Of a stretch of 64,000 nucleotides of DNA, positions 25,825 through 33,769 are shown piece by piece. The stretch is from Microbispora sp. H13382. GTDB lineage: Bacteria; Actinomycetota; Actinomycetes; Streptosporangiales; Streptosporangiaceae. The position numbers and the translations under genes are program-made. Location of the stretch: contig NZ_JABBXA010000002.1 of NCBI RefSeq assembly GCF_014161445.1, forward strand, positions 1-64,000, read 5' to 3'. The notes beneath the pieces were generated by a model, which worked only from the letters and a program-made list of their open reading frames with translations, searched no databases and was not told the origin of the DNA. Each line of letters starts with the position of its first letter. The first letter of the stretch is position 1.

Positions 25825-26213
25825 TGCGCGCCGGTCTCGCCCTGGCAGCGGTCACGATCGCGGCGGCGGGCCTCCTCGCGTCGCAGCCTCCCTCCGCCGG
25901 TCTCGCGGCGGTCACCCGTACGGCCGGCGACCGCAACGGCAACAGCACCACCGTCCGTGTGGGCAACGGAATGCGCAACGTCAGTCAGCTGACGGTGGGC
26001 AGTGCGAGGAACGGGACGGGCAGCCAGCAGAGGACGGTCGGCGTCAGCGGTGTCGCGAACGCGCAGAGCACGATCTGCGGGCGAAGGTCCCGCTTCTGCG
26101 ACATGACGCAGCGGATACGGGCGTCGGACCGGCAGACCGAGCTGCTGAACCCTCAGGACGCGCGAATCCGGCGTGCCGCGAGAAGGGCCGCCATATCCCC
26201 ACAGGGGGGTTAA
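25824..26213 (+). CDS. Small secreted N/G-rich Cys-pair protein, array member 2
   Basis: 129 residues. The signal peptide MRAGLALAAVTIAAAGLLAS runs to about residue 28. The mature motif reads GDRNGN, VRVGNGMRNVSQLTVGSARN, TGSQQRTVGVSG and VANAQSTIC, then C-x6-C, TQRIR, and a 35-residue basic tail rich in Arg and Ala. Within the 44 columns before the first Cys, hydrophobic-Gly pairs recur every 12-14 residues. The ATG overlaps the stop of member 1 (TGATG), so the two are translationally coupled and probably work together. Function unknown. Confidence 0.78.
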   Translation: MRAGLALAAVTIAAAGLLASQPPSAGLAAVTRTAGDRNGNSTTVRVGNGMRNVSQLTVGSARNGTGSQQRTVGVSGVANAQSTICGRRSRFCDMTQRIRASDRQTELLNPQDARIRRAARRAAISPQGG

Positions 26214-26316
26214 TCCTCGTTCAGCGACCGTGACGGGCGTGACCGTCCGGGGTACATGCCCGGCAGATCCGTACGGACGGATCTCCATGACGGACACCGG
26301 GGGAAGGCGCACAACC

Positions 26317-26715
26317 ATGGCTCGTCACAGTGCTCGCCAAAGGGGGCGGCACGCGCTCACCGGCCCGGCGGCGCGACTGCTGGCGCTGACCGCGCTGGCC
26401 TTCACGGGCGCCGGCCTCGCGCTCGCCCCCACGACCGCGGACGCGGCGTCCGGCCGGGGCCACGGCGGCGGTGACGGGAACGGCGCCAACTCGAGATACG
26501 TGATCAACAACGGCCTGAACAACCTGAACTCCCTGCTCGTCGGCAGCCAGCGGAACATAACGGGCACCCAGCAGGTCATCACCGGGGTGGACGCGTCGGT
26601 GAACACCCAGGCCGGCAACTGCGTGCACCGGCCCGGCTGCAGGGGCTCGCAGAACCTCCGGGGCCGCAACCAGAGCTCCCCCAGGACGAGCGGCACCGTG
26701 ATCACGGGGCGGTGA
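26317..26715 (+). CDS. Small secreted N/G-rich Cys-pair protein, array member 3
   Basis: 132 residues. A basic n-region (ARHSARQRGRHALTG) and hydrophobic core (LLALTALAFTGAGLAL) give a signal peptide cut near ADA. The mature motif reads GDGNG, VINNGLNNLNSLLVGSQRN, TGTQQVITGV and VNTQAGNC, then C-x5-C and SQNLR, with an Asn/Ser/Thr-rich tail. It is the most Asn/Gln-rich member. ATG 26317 is chosen because GGGGAAGG lies about nine bases upstream; ATG 26287 would add ten polar residues. The 100-bp gap to member 2 may hold its own promoter. Confidence 0.78.
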   Translation: MARHSARQRGRHALTGPAARLLALTALAFTGAGLALAPTTADAASGRGHGGGDGNGANSRYVINNGLNNLNSLLVGSQRNITGTQQVITGVDASVNTQAGNCVHRPGCRGSQNLRGRNQSSPRTSGTVITGR

Positions 26716-26840
26716 CGCGCACGCGGACGAGCGAGAACGTCACCGGACACGCACGCCGGTGACCGCCCGCGGGCCACCGCGGCGGCTACGGTGTGACCAC
26801 GCGCGCCGACGGGCGGCGCATGGGCGAAAGGCGGGGGCGG

Positions 26841-27176
26841 ATGCTCATCTCACGTGGCGCGTCCCGGCTTGCCCCGTTGTCCGCCGCCGTCATCGCCACC
26901 GTCCTGTCCACGGCGGCCGCCGCGCAGGTCGTCCTGTCCGCCCCCGCGAGCGCGCGGCCCGCGCGGGAGGCCGGGGACGGCCCGGCCGCCATCGGGAACG
27001 GCACCCGCAACCGGAACATCGTCCAGCTGGACAGCCCCACGAGGAACCGGGGTCACCAGCACACCGCGGCCAGCACCGCGGGCGGTGCCACCAGCGTGGC
27101 GGACGGTTTCTGCCGCCGGGTCAGGAACTGCGACATCAGGCAGAACATCGCGGTCGCCGTCGCCGCACCGCTGTAG
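26841..27176 (+). CDS. Small secreted Cys-pair protein, array member 4 (divergent)
   Basis: 111 residues from ATG 26841; ATG 26820 (seven more residues) or GTG 26793 are possible, and none has a strong Shine-Dalgarno sequence. The signal peptide's hydrophobic stretch (LAPLSAAVIATVLSTAAAAQVV) is cut near ASA. The motif is weaker than in the other three but recognisable: GDG, IGNGTRNRN, TRNRGHQH and ADGFC, then C-x5-C and RQNIA, with one residue inserted relative to members 1-3. It lacks the long tail. It converges on the STAS gene with three bases between stops. Confidence 0.68.
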   Translation: MLISRGASRLAPLSAAVIATVLSTAAAAQVVLSAPASARPAREAGDGPAAIGNGTRNRNIVQLDSPTRNRGHQHTAASTAGGATSVADGFCRRVRNCDIRQNIAVAVAAPL

Positions 27177-27179
27177 GGC

Positions 27180-27539
27180 TTACCTGCTCAGGGCGCGTAC
27201 GGCCTCTTCCGGGCTGTCGTAGAAGGCGAGCAGCCGGTCCAGGCCCATGATCTGGAAGACGCGGGTGATGTCCGAATCCAGACCGGCGAGGAGCAGGGCG
27301 GCGCCCGCGTCGTGGGCGCGCTGGTGGGCGGCGACCAGTGTGGCGATGCCGGTGGAGTCGCAGAAGGTCAGCCCGGACAGGTCGATCACCAGGTCGGCGC
27401 CCGGGCCGAACTCGATCTCCTCCAGGGCCGCCCGCAGGCGTGGAGTGGTGTGGTGGTCCAGGTCCCCGGCCACGACCAGCAGGTGCGGACCGGAGGCGTG
27501 CGGCTGAAGGGTGACGGTCAGACCGTTGTCATGCGGCAC
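27180..27539 (-). CDS. STAS-domain anti-sigma factor antagonist (SpoIIAA/RsbV-like)
   Basis: 119 residues forming one STAS domain: VVAGDLDHHTTPRLRAALEEI, the phosphorylation loop LIDLSGLTFCDSTGIATLV with the target Ser in DSTG, and LLLAGLDSDITRVFQIMGLDRLL. Its unphosphorylated form should bind a GHKL anti-sigma kinase and release a sigma factor. The GTG start lies within the 3' end of the upstream phosphatase gene (11-bp overlap), with GGGAG six bases upstream. Phosphatase and antagonist are therefore made together, and this is the phosphatase's likely substrate. Confidence 0.9.
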   Translation of the reverse strand: MPHDNGLTVTLQPHASGPHLLVVAGDLDHHTTPRLRAALEEIEFGPGADLVIDLSGLTFCDSTGIATLVAAHQRAHDAGAALLLAGLDSDITRVFQIMGLDRLLAFYDSPEEAVRALSR

Positions 27540-28833
27540 CGAGACTCCCGGAGAACGGCGTTCGAGTGGCGGGCGGAACGGACAGGGCGAGGACCGCGGT
27601 GTCGTCTGACACCCCCGTGCCCAAGGCCGTGATCAGGTCGTGCACGGTGGTCAGGAGGGAATCGGCACTCGTGGGTCCCGCGGCGGCGAGGTGCGCGGTC
27701 AGGCCGTCCTCGTCGAGCATCGAGCCGGTCGGCGTCCGCGCCTCGGTGAGGCCGTCGGTGTACAGCAGCAGCGCGTCACCGGCGTTCAGCCGCGCGCTCA
27801 CCTGGGCGAACTGAGGATCGCGCAGGATGCCGATCAGCTGTCCCCCGGCCGGGTGGATGGGCTCGACGGTGCCGTCCGCCCGCACCGCCAGCGCCGGGGG
27901 ATGCCCTCCGGTGGCGAGCGTGACGCCGAACCCGTCGCCGTCGGGCTGCAGGACGCCGAAGACCGCCGTGCAGTACGGCACGGGGGTCTCGCCGCCCGCG
28001 TGCTCCTGTTGCAGGACCGCGTCGAGGTTGGCCAGCACCGCGTGCGGGTCGGCGTCGTAGACGGCCGCGGCGCGCAGGGTGTAACGGACCAGGGACGTCA
28101 GTGCGGCGGCGTCGGCGCCCTTGCCGCAGACGTCGCCGAGGAAGAACGCCCACCGGTCGCCGTCGAGCGTGAAGAGGTCGTAGAAGTCGCCGCCGACCTC
28201 GTCGGCGGAGACCGGGTGGTAGGCGGCGGCCGCGCACAGTCCGGGCACCCGGGGCAGCGCCGGCGGAAGCAGGGTGCGCTGCAGGGTGCGGGCCAGCCGC
28301 TCGGCTCCCGCGCGCAGTTCCCTTTCCACCTCGACCGTACGGTGCGTGGTCAGCCGCACCTCCAGCTCGTCCATGACCAGCGCGGCCAGGTCCCGCAGGC
28401 AGGCCAGTTCCTCCTCGCCGGCCTGCCGGGGACGGGTGTCCATGACGTTGACGCTGCCCAGGGCCTCGCCGTCGGCCGTCGTGATCGCCGCTGCGGCGTA
28501 GAAGCGGATGCCGGGCTCGCCGCGCACCGCCGGGTCGCCGGCCGCCCGCGGGTCGAGTAGCACGTCGTCGACGACGTACGGCCCACTGTGCCGCACCGCC
28601 GCGGCGCACAGGCGCTTGAGGATCGCCCTGCGCGGTGGCGGCCCGTGCTCGGCGATGACGCGGACCGTGTCGTCGCCGACGATCGTCACGGTGGCGAAGG
28701 GAGCGTGGAAGATCCGCGCCGCCAGGGCGGCCACCCGGTCGAACGCGGCGCCGGAGGCGGTGTCCAGGGCCGCGTAGCGGCGCACGGCCGCGAGGCGGCG
28801 CGCCTCCGCGGCGGAGGCGAGCGGCATCGGCAT
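27529..28833 (-). CDS. GAF-SpoIIE (PP2C-type) serine phosphatase, RsbU-like
   Basis: 434 residues. A GAF sensor occupies about 10-165 (ARIFHAPFATVTIVGDDTVRVIAEHG, FYAAAAITTADGEALGSVNVMD). A linker helix with TLQRTLLPPALP leads into the SpoIIE domain (about 200-420), with metal ligands in DEVGGDFYDLF, FFLGDVCGKGADAA, LLYTDGLTEAR and GVSDDTAVLAL. It dephosphorylates the STAS antagonist encoded just downstream, in response to whatever GAF binds. The start is uncertain: ATG 28833 is used, but a well-formed GGAAGGAG sits further upstream, in front of a GTC codon that begins a plausible N-terminus. Confidence 0.88.
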   Translation of the reverse strand: MPMPLASAAEARRLAAVRRYAALDTASGAAFDRVAALAARIFHAPFATVTIVGDDTVRVIAEHGPPPRRAILKRLCAAAVRHSGPYVVDDVLLDPRAAGDPAVRGEPGIRFYAAAAITTADGEALGSVNVMDTRPRQAGEEELACLRDLAALVMDELEVRLTTHRTVEVERELRAGAERLARTLQRTLLPPALPRVPGLCAAAAYHPVSADEVGGDFYDLFTLDGDRWAFFLGDVCGKGADAAALTSLVRYTLRAAAVYDADPHAVLANLDAVLQQEHAGGETPVPYCTAVFGVLQPDGDGFGVTLATGGHPPALAVRADGTVEPIHPAGGQLIGILRDPQFAQVSARLNAGDALLLYTDGLTEARTPTGSMLDEDGLTAHLAAAGPTSADSLLTTVHDLITALGTGVSDDTAVLALSVPPATRTPFSGSLGAA

Positions 28834-28982
28834 GCCCGGCGCTTCGTCGACGGTGCTGACCTCTGGCTCCTTCCCGTCCCTCGGCCGCGGCCCGGGGCCC
28901 CGTGGCCGGTCGATGATTTGCCCTATCCTACGAAACCGTTGAACTGTTCCTTGGCTTGGGCGGCTGAAGAGCCGGGCATGCC

Positions 28983-31900
28983 TCACAGCCGCAGCGGCAG
29001 CACCCCCGACCGCGTGGGCGCGTGCCGGTAGGTGCTGAAGTAGAACACTTCGAAGACCCAGGGTTCCCTGCGCGCGTGCTCGAACAGCTCGCCCGGAACG
29101 CCGACCCCGAACCGGCCCTCGTCCACTCCGCCGTCGAGCCAGATCACCTCGTCGGGGCGGTCCTCCGGGTGCGCGACGACGCGCACCTCGCCGAACGCGA
29201 CCCGGTCGCGCGTGCCGTCGTGCTCGTACACCACCAACCCGTGGACGAGCTCGCCGTCGACGCCCACGTCCTCGAACCTGGTGCGCCAGCCCGCGCGCAG
29301 CCACAGGCCCGCACCGAAGCCGGGCAGGCCCGAGTCGTGGCGTCCCTCCGGCTGCACGAAGGTCCGCACCGAGACGTCCGAGCTGATCGCCTCGCCCTGC
29401 GACCGCTCGAACCGCTCCGCATAGCGCCGGCCGCGTCGCGGGTCGCCGGCGAACGACTCGTACGCGAGCCGCGTCGTGCCGGTCGCGCCGGCGTCGACCA
29501 TCCGCCACCCTTCGTCCAGGAAGAGACGGAACTGGTCACCTGTCTGCTCGACGACGTGCCGGTGCAGCGCCCGTGTCGGGAACGGGTTCGCGGCGATGAT
29601 CGCGGTGGTCTCGCGCGACGACGGCGAGGACTGCGCGGTCGTCGAGGTGTTGAAGTTCGACTGCGCCCAGTTGTTGTGGACGACGATCTCGCTGCCCGCC
29701 GGATCCACCGGGTCGACGTACCGGTCGATGTCGACCCGCACGCAGAAGTGCTCGGCTTCGATCGCCGGACCCGACGCGGCGGGTACGGTGACGGACGCCG
29801 GCACCATCCAGTCGACCTCGAACACCGCGCTCGACTTGGCTCCGATGGTCAGCGGCGTCGGCGACGCGAGCGCCTGCCAGGCGCCGGGCGTCGTCGTGAA
29901 CGGCAGCCACCCGACCCGGAGTGTCACCTGGTCCGCCGCCTTCGTCCCGGCGTTGCGCACCCGGATGCGGATCCGGTGCTTCTGCCCCTTCACCACGATG
30001 TTCGGCCCCGACGGGCCGTCGATGTCGATGTCGGGGCTCTTCCAGTGGCCGTTGCCGCGCGCGGGGGTGATCTGCAGCTCGGCACGGTGCGCGCCGACGT
30101 ATTCGACGCGCACCCGCACGTCGTCGGCCGGATCGGTCAGGCCGGGCAGGAGCCGCGTCAGGCGGAAGTCGTTCATCCTGTCGGGGTTCGTGACGTCGCT
30201 CTCCTCGTAGTCCCTGCCGGCGGCCGCGAGGACGGGCCCGTCGCCGTCGACGTCGTTCGGCAGGAGCAGGATGAGCGGGCGCGCCATGTCGTCGGCGGTC
30301 GCCTGGAACACGTCGGTGCCCAGCACGGCGTTCTTCGGCAGCTGCTGGTCGCCGATCTGCCCCGACTGCTCGCGCCGGTGCTCGAAGTAGTAGTTCCACC
30401 CGTCGCGCAGGCGGATCTCGATCCCGGCCTTCCTGCCGGCGCCGGGCCCGGTCCGCGACAGCGTTTCGAGCGCCTGCAGCGTGATCTCGCGGGTCGCGGG
30501 ATTCTTCGAGAAGTCGCACACCTCGACCCAGGACGGGTCGATCCAGCCGAGCCGCATGCGGTGCGGCAGCGACAGGTGCGGCATCGGGACGTCGGAGTGC
30601 ATCATGTCCCAGTCGCCCATGTAGCGCTCCCCGATCTCGGCCGGATACCCCGGTCCCTGGTACAGGTCCGGCATGCCGAGGGTGTGCCCGAGTTCGTGGA
30701 CGATCGTCGTGACGAACTCCTTCTCGGACCACGGCGCCGGATGACCGGCCGAGATCGCCGCCGGCATGACCACCGCCGGCTTGCGGGTGAACGTGGTCGA
30801 CCCGTCCGCGGGCTTCCAGTAGACCTGCGCGTCGCCGGCGTACGCCCACGTCCACTGCGCGCCCACCGTGGTCGCGCCGACCGTGACCGGATCGTCGGTT
30901 CCCGGCAGGACCGTGAAGACCACGGCGTCCGCGAACTCCATGACCGGCCGCGTCACTCCCCCTCCCAAGATCAGCGGCGTGTCGCGGACGAAGGATGAGA
31001 ACGTGCCGCCGAGCACGTCCCACGTCCCGGGCTTCGGGGCCCAGGACCCGAAGGAGTCAGTGGGATCGCCCGGCTCGAAGAGCTCGGTGAAGGTGTACGG
31101 CACGTCGATCGGCCCGACCACGGCGCCGGTCAGAAGACGGATGCGGGTGCCCTTCGGTCCGGACGCGCCCGCCGGTGTGTCGGCGTACGACACCTCACGA
31201 AACCACCGGTCGGCCGAGTCGCCGGAGGTCGAGACGACGTCTTCGGTCAGCTCGTCACGGCGCCGGTCCGCCGCGCCGGCGGCGTTGACCGCCGCGGTCG
31301 AGCCCTTGCACCGGAGCACCGCGACGGCGATGCGGTATTCCTCGGGGGCCGGGTGAACGCGGATGTTCTGCGGCGACCCCGGTCCGCCGCCCCAGCCCGG
31401 CTTCGCGTACACCTCACGCCTGCCGCTGATGACCTGCGGCGGGCCGACCTCGTCGTCGGGCCACCGGTTCAGGACGCGAAGACGCCGCGTCGCGAGAACC
31501 TCCCCGGACGAGCGGCCGGTCGCGACGAGCGTCCGCTCGCCTGGCACGGGCCCGGCGAGCACGCGGTGCTCGTACCGCTCGGCGTCCTCGGCGCCGGAGC
31601 GGGCGACCGAGACGCACTCCTCCTCCTCGTCGTCCGCGTCGTTCCAGAACCAGTCCACGTCGTCGGCGGTGATCCCGAGGGAGGCGTAGTCGACGGTCAT
31701 CGGCGCCCATCCCCCTGCCGCGAGGGGTTGCAGCGAGACCTCCAGCGCGAGGGTCTCGACGTCCGATCCCCAGTCCACGACGGTGACGCCGGCGCCGGAT
31801 GCCGCGAACACGAGCGAGTGCCACCGCGCGACGGGCCCCGTGACCGGCCCGGGAAGCGCGACCTCCGCGGGGTCCTCCCCGCTCGCCCACGAAAGGTGGC

Positions 31901-32540
31901 GGACCACCCCCGCGTCGTCGACCGTCAGCGCCCCGCCGCCGGACGCCACGATCGAGACGACCGGGTGCGGCAGGGCGACGGTGGCGAGAAGCGCGCCGTC
32001 CGCGAGCGAGCGGCGCTCCAGGTTCACGCCGCCGCCGGCGGGCGTCACGAGCAGGAGCTCGTTCGCGGCCCCGTCGGCGCACATCGCGACCGCCGCGGCG
32101 GCGGCCGGTGCGGCGGCCGGTGCGGCGGCCGGTGCGGCGGCCGGTGCGGCGACGAGGATCTCGAACGCTCCGAGGCCGAGGCGGACGACCGCTCCGTGGT
32201 CGTCGAGAAGCAGGAGCGTCCCGTCTTCGAGCCCGGCGGCGGCGCGCAGACCGGTCGAATGCGTCGCCGCCAACACGGCGTCGGCGCGATCGGCCCGGTC
32301 CCGCGCGGCGACGTGGACCTCGCCCCCGGCCGTCACGATCCGGACGGAGACGCCGTCGACGCCGGGAAGAACGGCGACGGCGTCGGGCCATCCGGCACCG
32401 AGGTCGGTGTGGACCTCCCCTAGGAGGCGCCAGGTGCCGAGGCGCCCGTCGCCGGTGGCGAACCAGACCGAGTTGCCGGGTTCGTCGAAGACGAGTCCCG
32501 TGACGACGGAGGAAGGGAGTGACGACGTCTTCGAGATCAC
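28983..32540 (-). CDS. Large M6-like (immune inhibitor A type) metalloprotease-domain protein
   Basis: 1185 residues. The N-terminal third (about 1-310) is beta-rich and propeller-like (SSVVTGLVFDEPGNSVWFATGDGRLGTW and similar units), interrupted by an Ala-Pro tract. The metalloprotease core is near 560-720: the zinc motif HELGHTLGMPDLY begins near residue 615 and is followed by GERYMGDWDMMHSD, the M6/metzincin Met-turn type segment. C-terminal domains include an Ig-like HRIRIRVRNAGTKAADQVTLRVGW module. No signal peptide or membrane segment is visible, odd for this family. GTG 32540 with GGGAG upstream is preferred over GTG 32579. It is monocistronic. Confidence 0.8.
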   Translation of the reverse strand: MISKTSSLPSSVVTGLVFDEPGNSVWFATGDGRLGTWRLLGEVHTDLGAGWPDAVAVLPGVDGVSVRIVTAGGEVHVAARDRADRADAVLAATHSTGLRAAAGLEDGTLLLLDDHGAVVRLGLGAFEILVAAPAAAPAAAPAAAPAAAAAVAMCADGAANELLLVTPAGGGVNLERRSLADGALLATVALPHPVVSIVASGGGALTVDDAGVVRHLSWASGEDPAEVALPGPVTGPVARWHSLVFAASGAGVTVVDWGSDVETLALEVSLQPLAAGGWAPMTVDYASLGITADDVDWFWNDADDEEEECVSVARSGAEDAERYEHRVLAGPVPGERTLVATGRSSGEVLATRRLRVLNRWPDDEVGPPQVISGRREVYAKPGWGGGPGSPQNIRVHPAPEEYRIAVAVLRCKGSTAAVNAAGAADRRRDELTEDVVSTSGDSADRWFREVSYADTPAGASGPKGTRIRLLTGAVVGPIDVPYTFTELFEPGDPTDSFGSWAPKPGTWDVLGGTFSSFVRDTPLILGGGVTRPVMEFADAVVFTVLPGTDDPVTVGATTVGAQWTWAYAGDAQVYWKPADGSTTFTRKPAVVMPAAISAGHPAPWSEKEFVTTIVHELGHTLGMPDLYQGPGYPAEIGERYMGDWDMMHSDVPMPHLSLPHRMRLGWIDPSWVEVCDFSKNPATREITLQALETLSRTGPGAGRKAGIEIRLRDGWNYYFEHRREQSGQIGDQQLPKNAVLGTDVFQATADDMARPLILLLPNDVDGDGPVLAAAGRDYEESDVTNPDRMNDFRLTRLLPGLTDPADDVRVRVEYVGAHRAELQITPARGNGHWKSPDIDIDGPSGPNIVVKGQKHRIRIRVRNAGTKAADQVTLRVGWLPFTTTPGAWQALASPTPLTIGAKSSAVFEVDWMVPASVTVPAASGPAIEAEHFCVRVDIDRYVDPVDPAGSEIVVHNNWAQSNFNTSTTAQSSPSSRETTAIIAANPFPTRALHRHVVEQTGDQFRLFLDEGWRMVDAGATGTTRLAYESFAGDPRRGRRYAERFERSQGEAISSDVSVRTFVQPEGRHDSGLPGFGAGLWLRAGWRTRFEDVGVDGELVHGLVVYEHDGTRDRVAFGEVRVVAHPEDRPDEVIWLDGGVDEGRFGVGVPGELFEHARREPWVFEVFYFSTYRHAPTRSGVLPLRL
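32107..32150. repeat. 12-bp tandem repeat inside the metalloprotease gene
   Basis: About 3.7 copies of GGTGCGGCGGCC encode an in-frame Ala-Ala-Pro-Ala tract that separates two beta-rich segments. Length variation is likely between strains. Confidence 0.85.
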
Positions 32541-32747
32541 GATGGCTCCCGCACGAGAGGGGCTGCGCTGACCGAGCACCGGAGCCGGCCCCCTGAGAGG
32601 CCCTCCAGATGAGACTCCTGGTGACGTCTCCGGCGGCGGTGGGCGATCGGGCCCTCTGGTCGTGTACGTTCCCCCCGAGCACCGCCGCCTTTTCCTGACA
32701 TAGGTTTTGCGAGCGGCAGCGTTACGAAGCCCCGATACGGGACCCGT
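32541..32747. other. Intergenic region between the Rsm22-like and metalloprotease genes
   Basis: About 200 bp between two minus-strand genes, carrying the upstream region of the metalloprotease gene. No clear terminator or promoter pair was found. Confidence 0.4.
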
Positions 32748-33740
32748 TCAGGCGGGCGGCGGCCAGGCGTCGCCCCAGACGACGTCGCGCGCCTCGCGGT
32801 AGGTCTCGCCCTGCCGCTTGGAGACCGCGCGGTCGGCCAGCCCGTCCTCGGCCGTGCACAGGCGCAGCGTGACGAGCCCCTTGCGCTTGAGCGGATGGCG
32901 CAGGATCCGGCTCTCCGCGCGCGGCCACGGCCGGGACGACGCCGCGACGTAGGAGAACTTCTCGTCCTCGAAGCTCAGCGTGCCGTCCTTGACCCGCCGG
33001 TGCAGCGCGGTGCGGTTGAGGCGGACCGCGAAGTGACACCAGTCCCGGTCCGGGACGATCGGGCACTCGCCGTCGTGCGGGCAGGGCGCGACCACGTGCA
33101 GGCCCAGCCCGGCCAGCAGCCGCCGGGCCGCCGCGATCCGGGCGTACCCGCCGGGCGTGCCGGGCTCGACGATCACCAGCATGCCGGCGTCGCGGGCCGC
33201 CGACCCGACCACGTCCTCCTGGACGGCGGGCGACAGCTCGCCGAGCACGTAGGACATCGTGACCAGGTCGGCCGCGGGCGCGGGCACGCTCCGGTCGACG
33301 ACCGCCTGCTGCCAGCGCGCGTCGCGTACGGCCGCCGCGGCCGAGCGACCGGCCAGCCGCCGCCCGAAGGCGATGGCGGAGGGGGACTGCTCCAGGACGG
33401 TCACGGTGCGCAGCGTCGGCCAGACCGCGCTCGCGGCCCACAGCGCGCTGCCCGTGCCGCCGCCCACGTCCACCTGGGTCTCCGGCGCGAAACCGGGTGC
33501 CAGCTGGGCGACTTGGCGCAGCGCGGCGCTCACGGCGCTGTAGGTCGCGGGCATGCGATACCCGGCGTACGCGGCGACCGCGACCTCCGAGCTCAGCGCG
33601 GGCACGCTCCGGTCGAAGCCCTCCCGGTACTGCCGGATGAGCGTCTGCACGCTCCGCGTCAGCTCGGCCGTCGGGAATCGTCCGAGCGACTCCTCCAGCG
33701 CGCCGTCCAGGTCATCGGGCAGGGTGGACACGGCGTTCAT
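32748..33740 (-). CDS. Rsm22-like ribosomal small-subunit methyltransferase family protein
   Basis: 330 residues. An N-terminal helical region (AYAGYRMPATYSAVSAALRQVA) precedes a class I SAM-binding fold with motif I VDVGGGTGSALWAA, then DLVTMSYVLGELS and LVIVEPGTPGGYARIAAARRLL. A cysteine/histidine cluster typical of Rsm22 follows (APCPHDGECPI and DWCHFAVRLNR), then KDGTLSFEDEKFSYVAAS. Family members are associated with mitochondrial or bacterial 30S assembly; the bacterial role is poorly defined. A 17-bp tandem duplication at the start creates an upstream mini-frame whose TGA overlaps this ATG. It lies 29 bp after the PL8 gene and may be co-transcribed with it. Confidence 0.85.
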   Translation of the reverse strand: MNAVSTLPDDLDGALEESLGRFPTAELTRSVQTLIRQYREGFDRSVPALSSEVAVAAYAGYRMPATYSAVSAALRQVAQLAPGFAPETQVDVGGGTGSALWAASAVWPTLRTVTVLEQSPSAIAFGRRLAGRSAAAAVRDARWQQAVVDRSVPAPAADLVTMSYVLGELSPAVQEDVVGSAARDAGMLVIVEPGTPGGYARIAAARRLLAGLGLHVVAPCPHDGECPIVPDRDWCHFAVRLNRTALHRRVKDGTLSFEDEKFSYVAASSRPWPRAESRILRHPLKRKGLVTLRLCTAEDGLADRAVSKRQGETYREARDVVWGDAWPPPA

Positions 33741-33760
33741 GATGACACGGCGTTCATGAT
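33727..33760. repeat. 17-bp perfect tandem duplication over a start codon
   Basis: GACACGGCGTTCATGAT is present twice (33727-33743 and 33744-33760). The extra copy gives a second, out-of-frame ATG (33757) upstream of the Rsm22-like start. It reads MNAVSS and stops at a TGA overlapping the true ATG. Confidence 0.9.
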
Positions 33761-33769
33761 GACTCGCGC

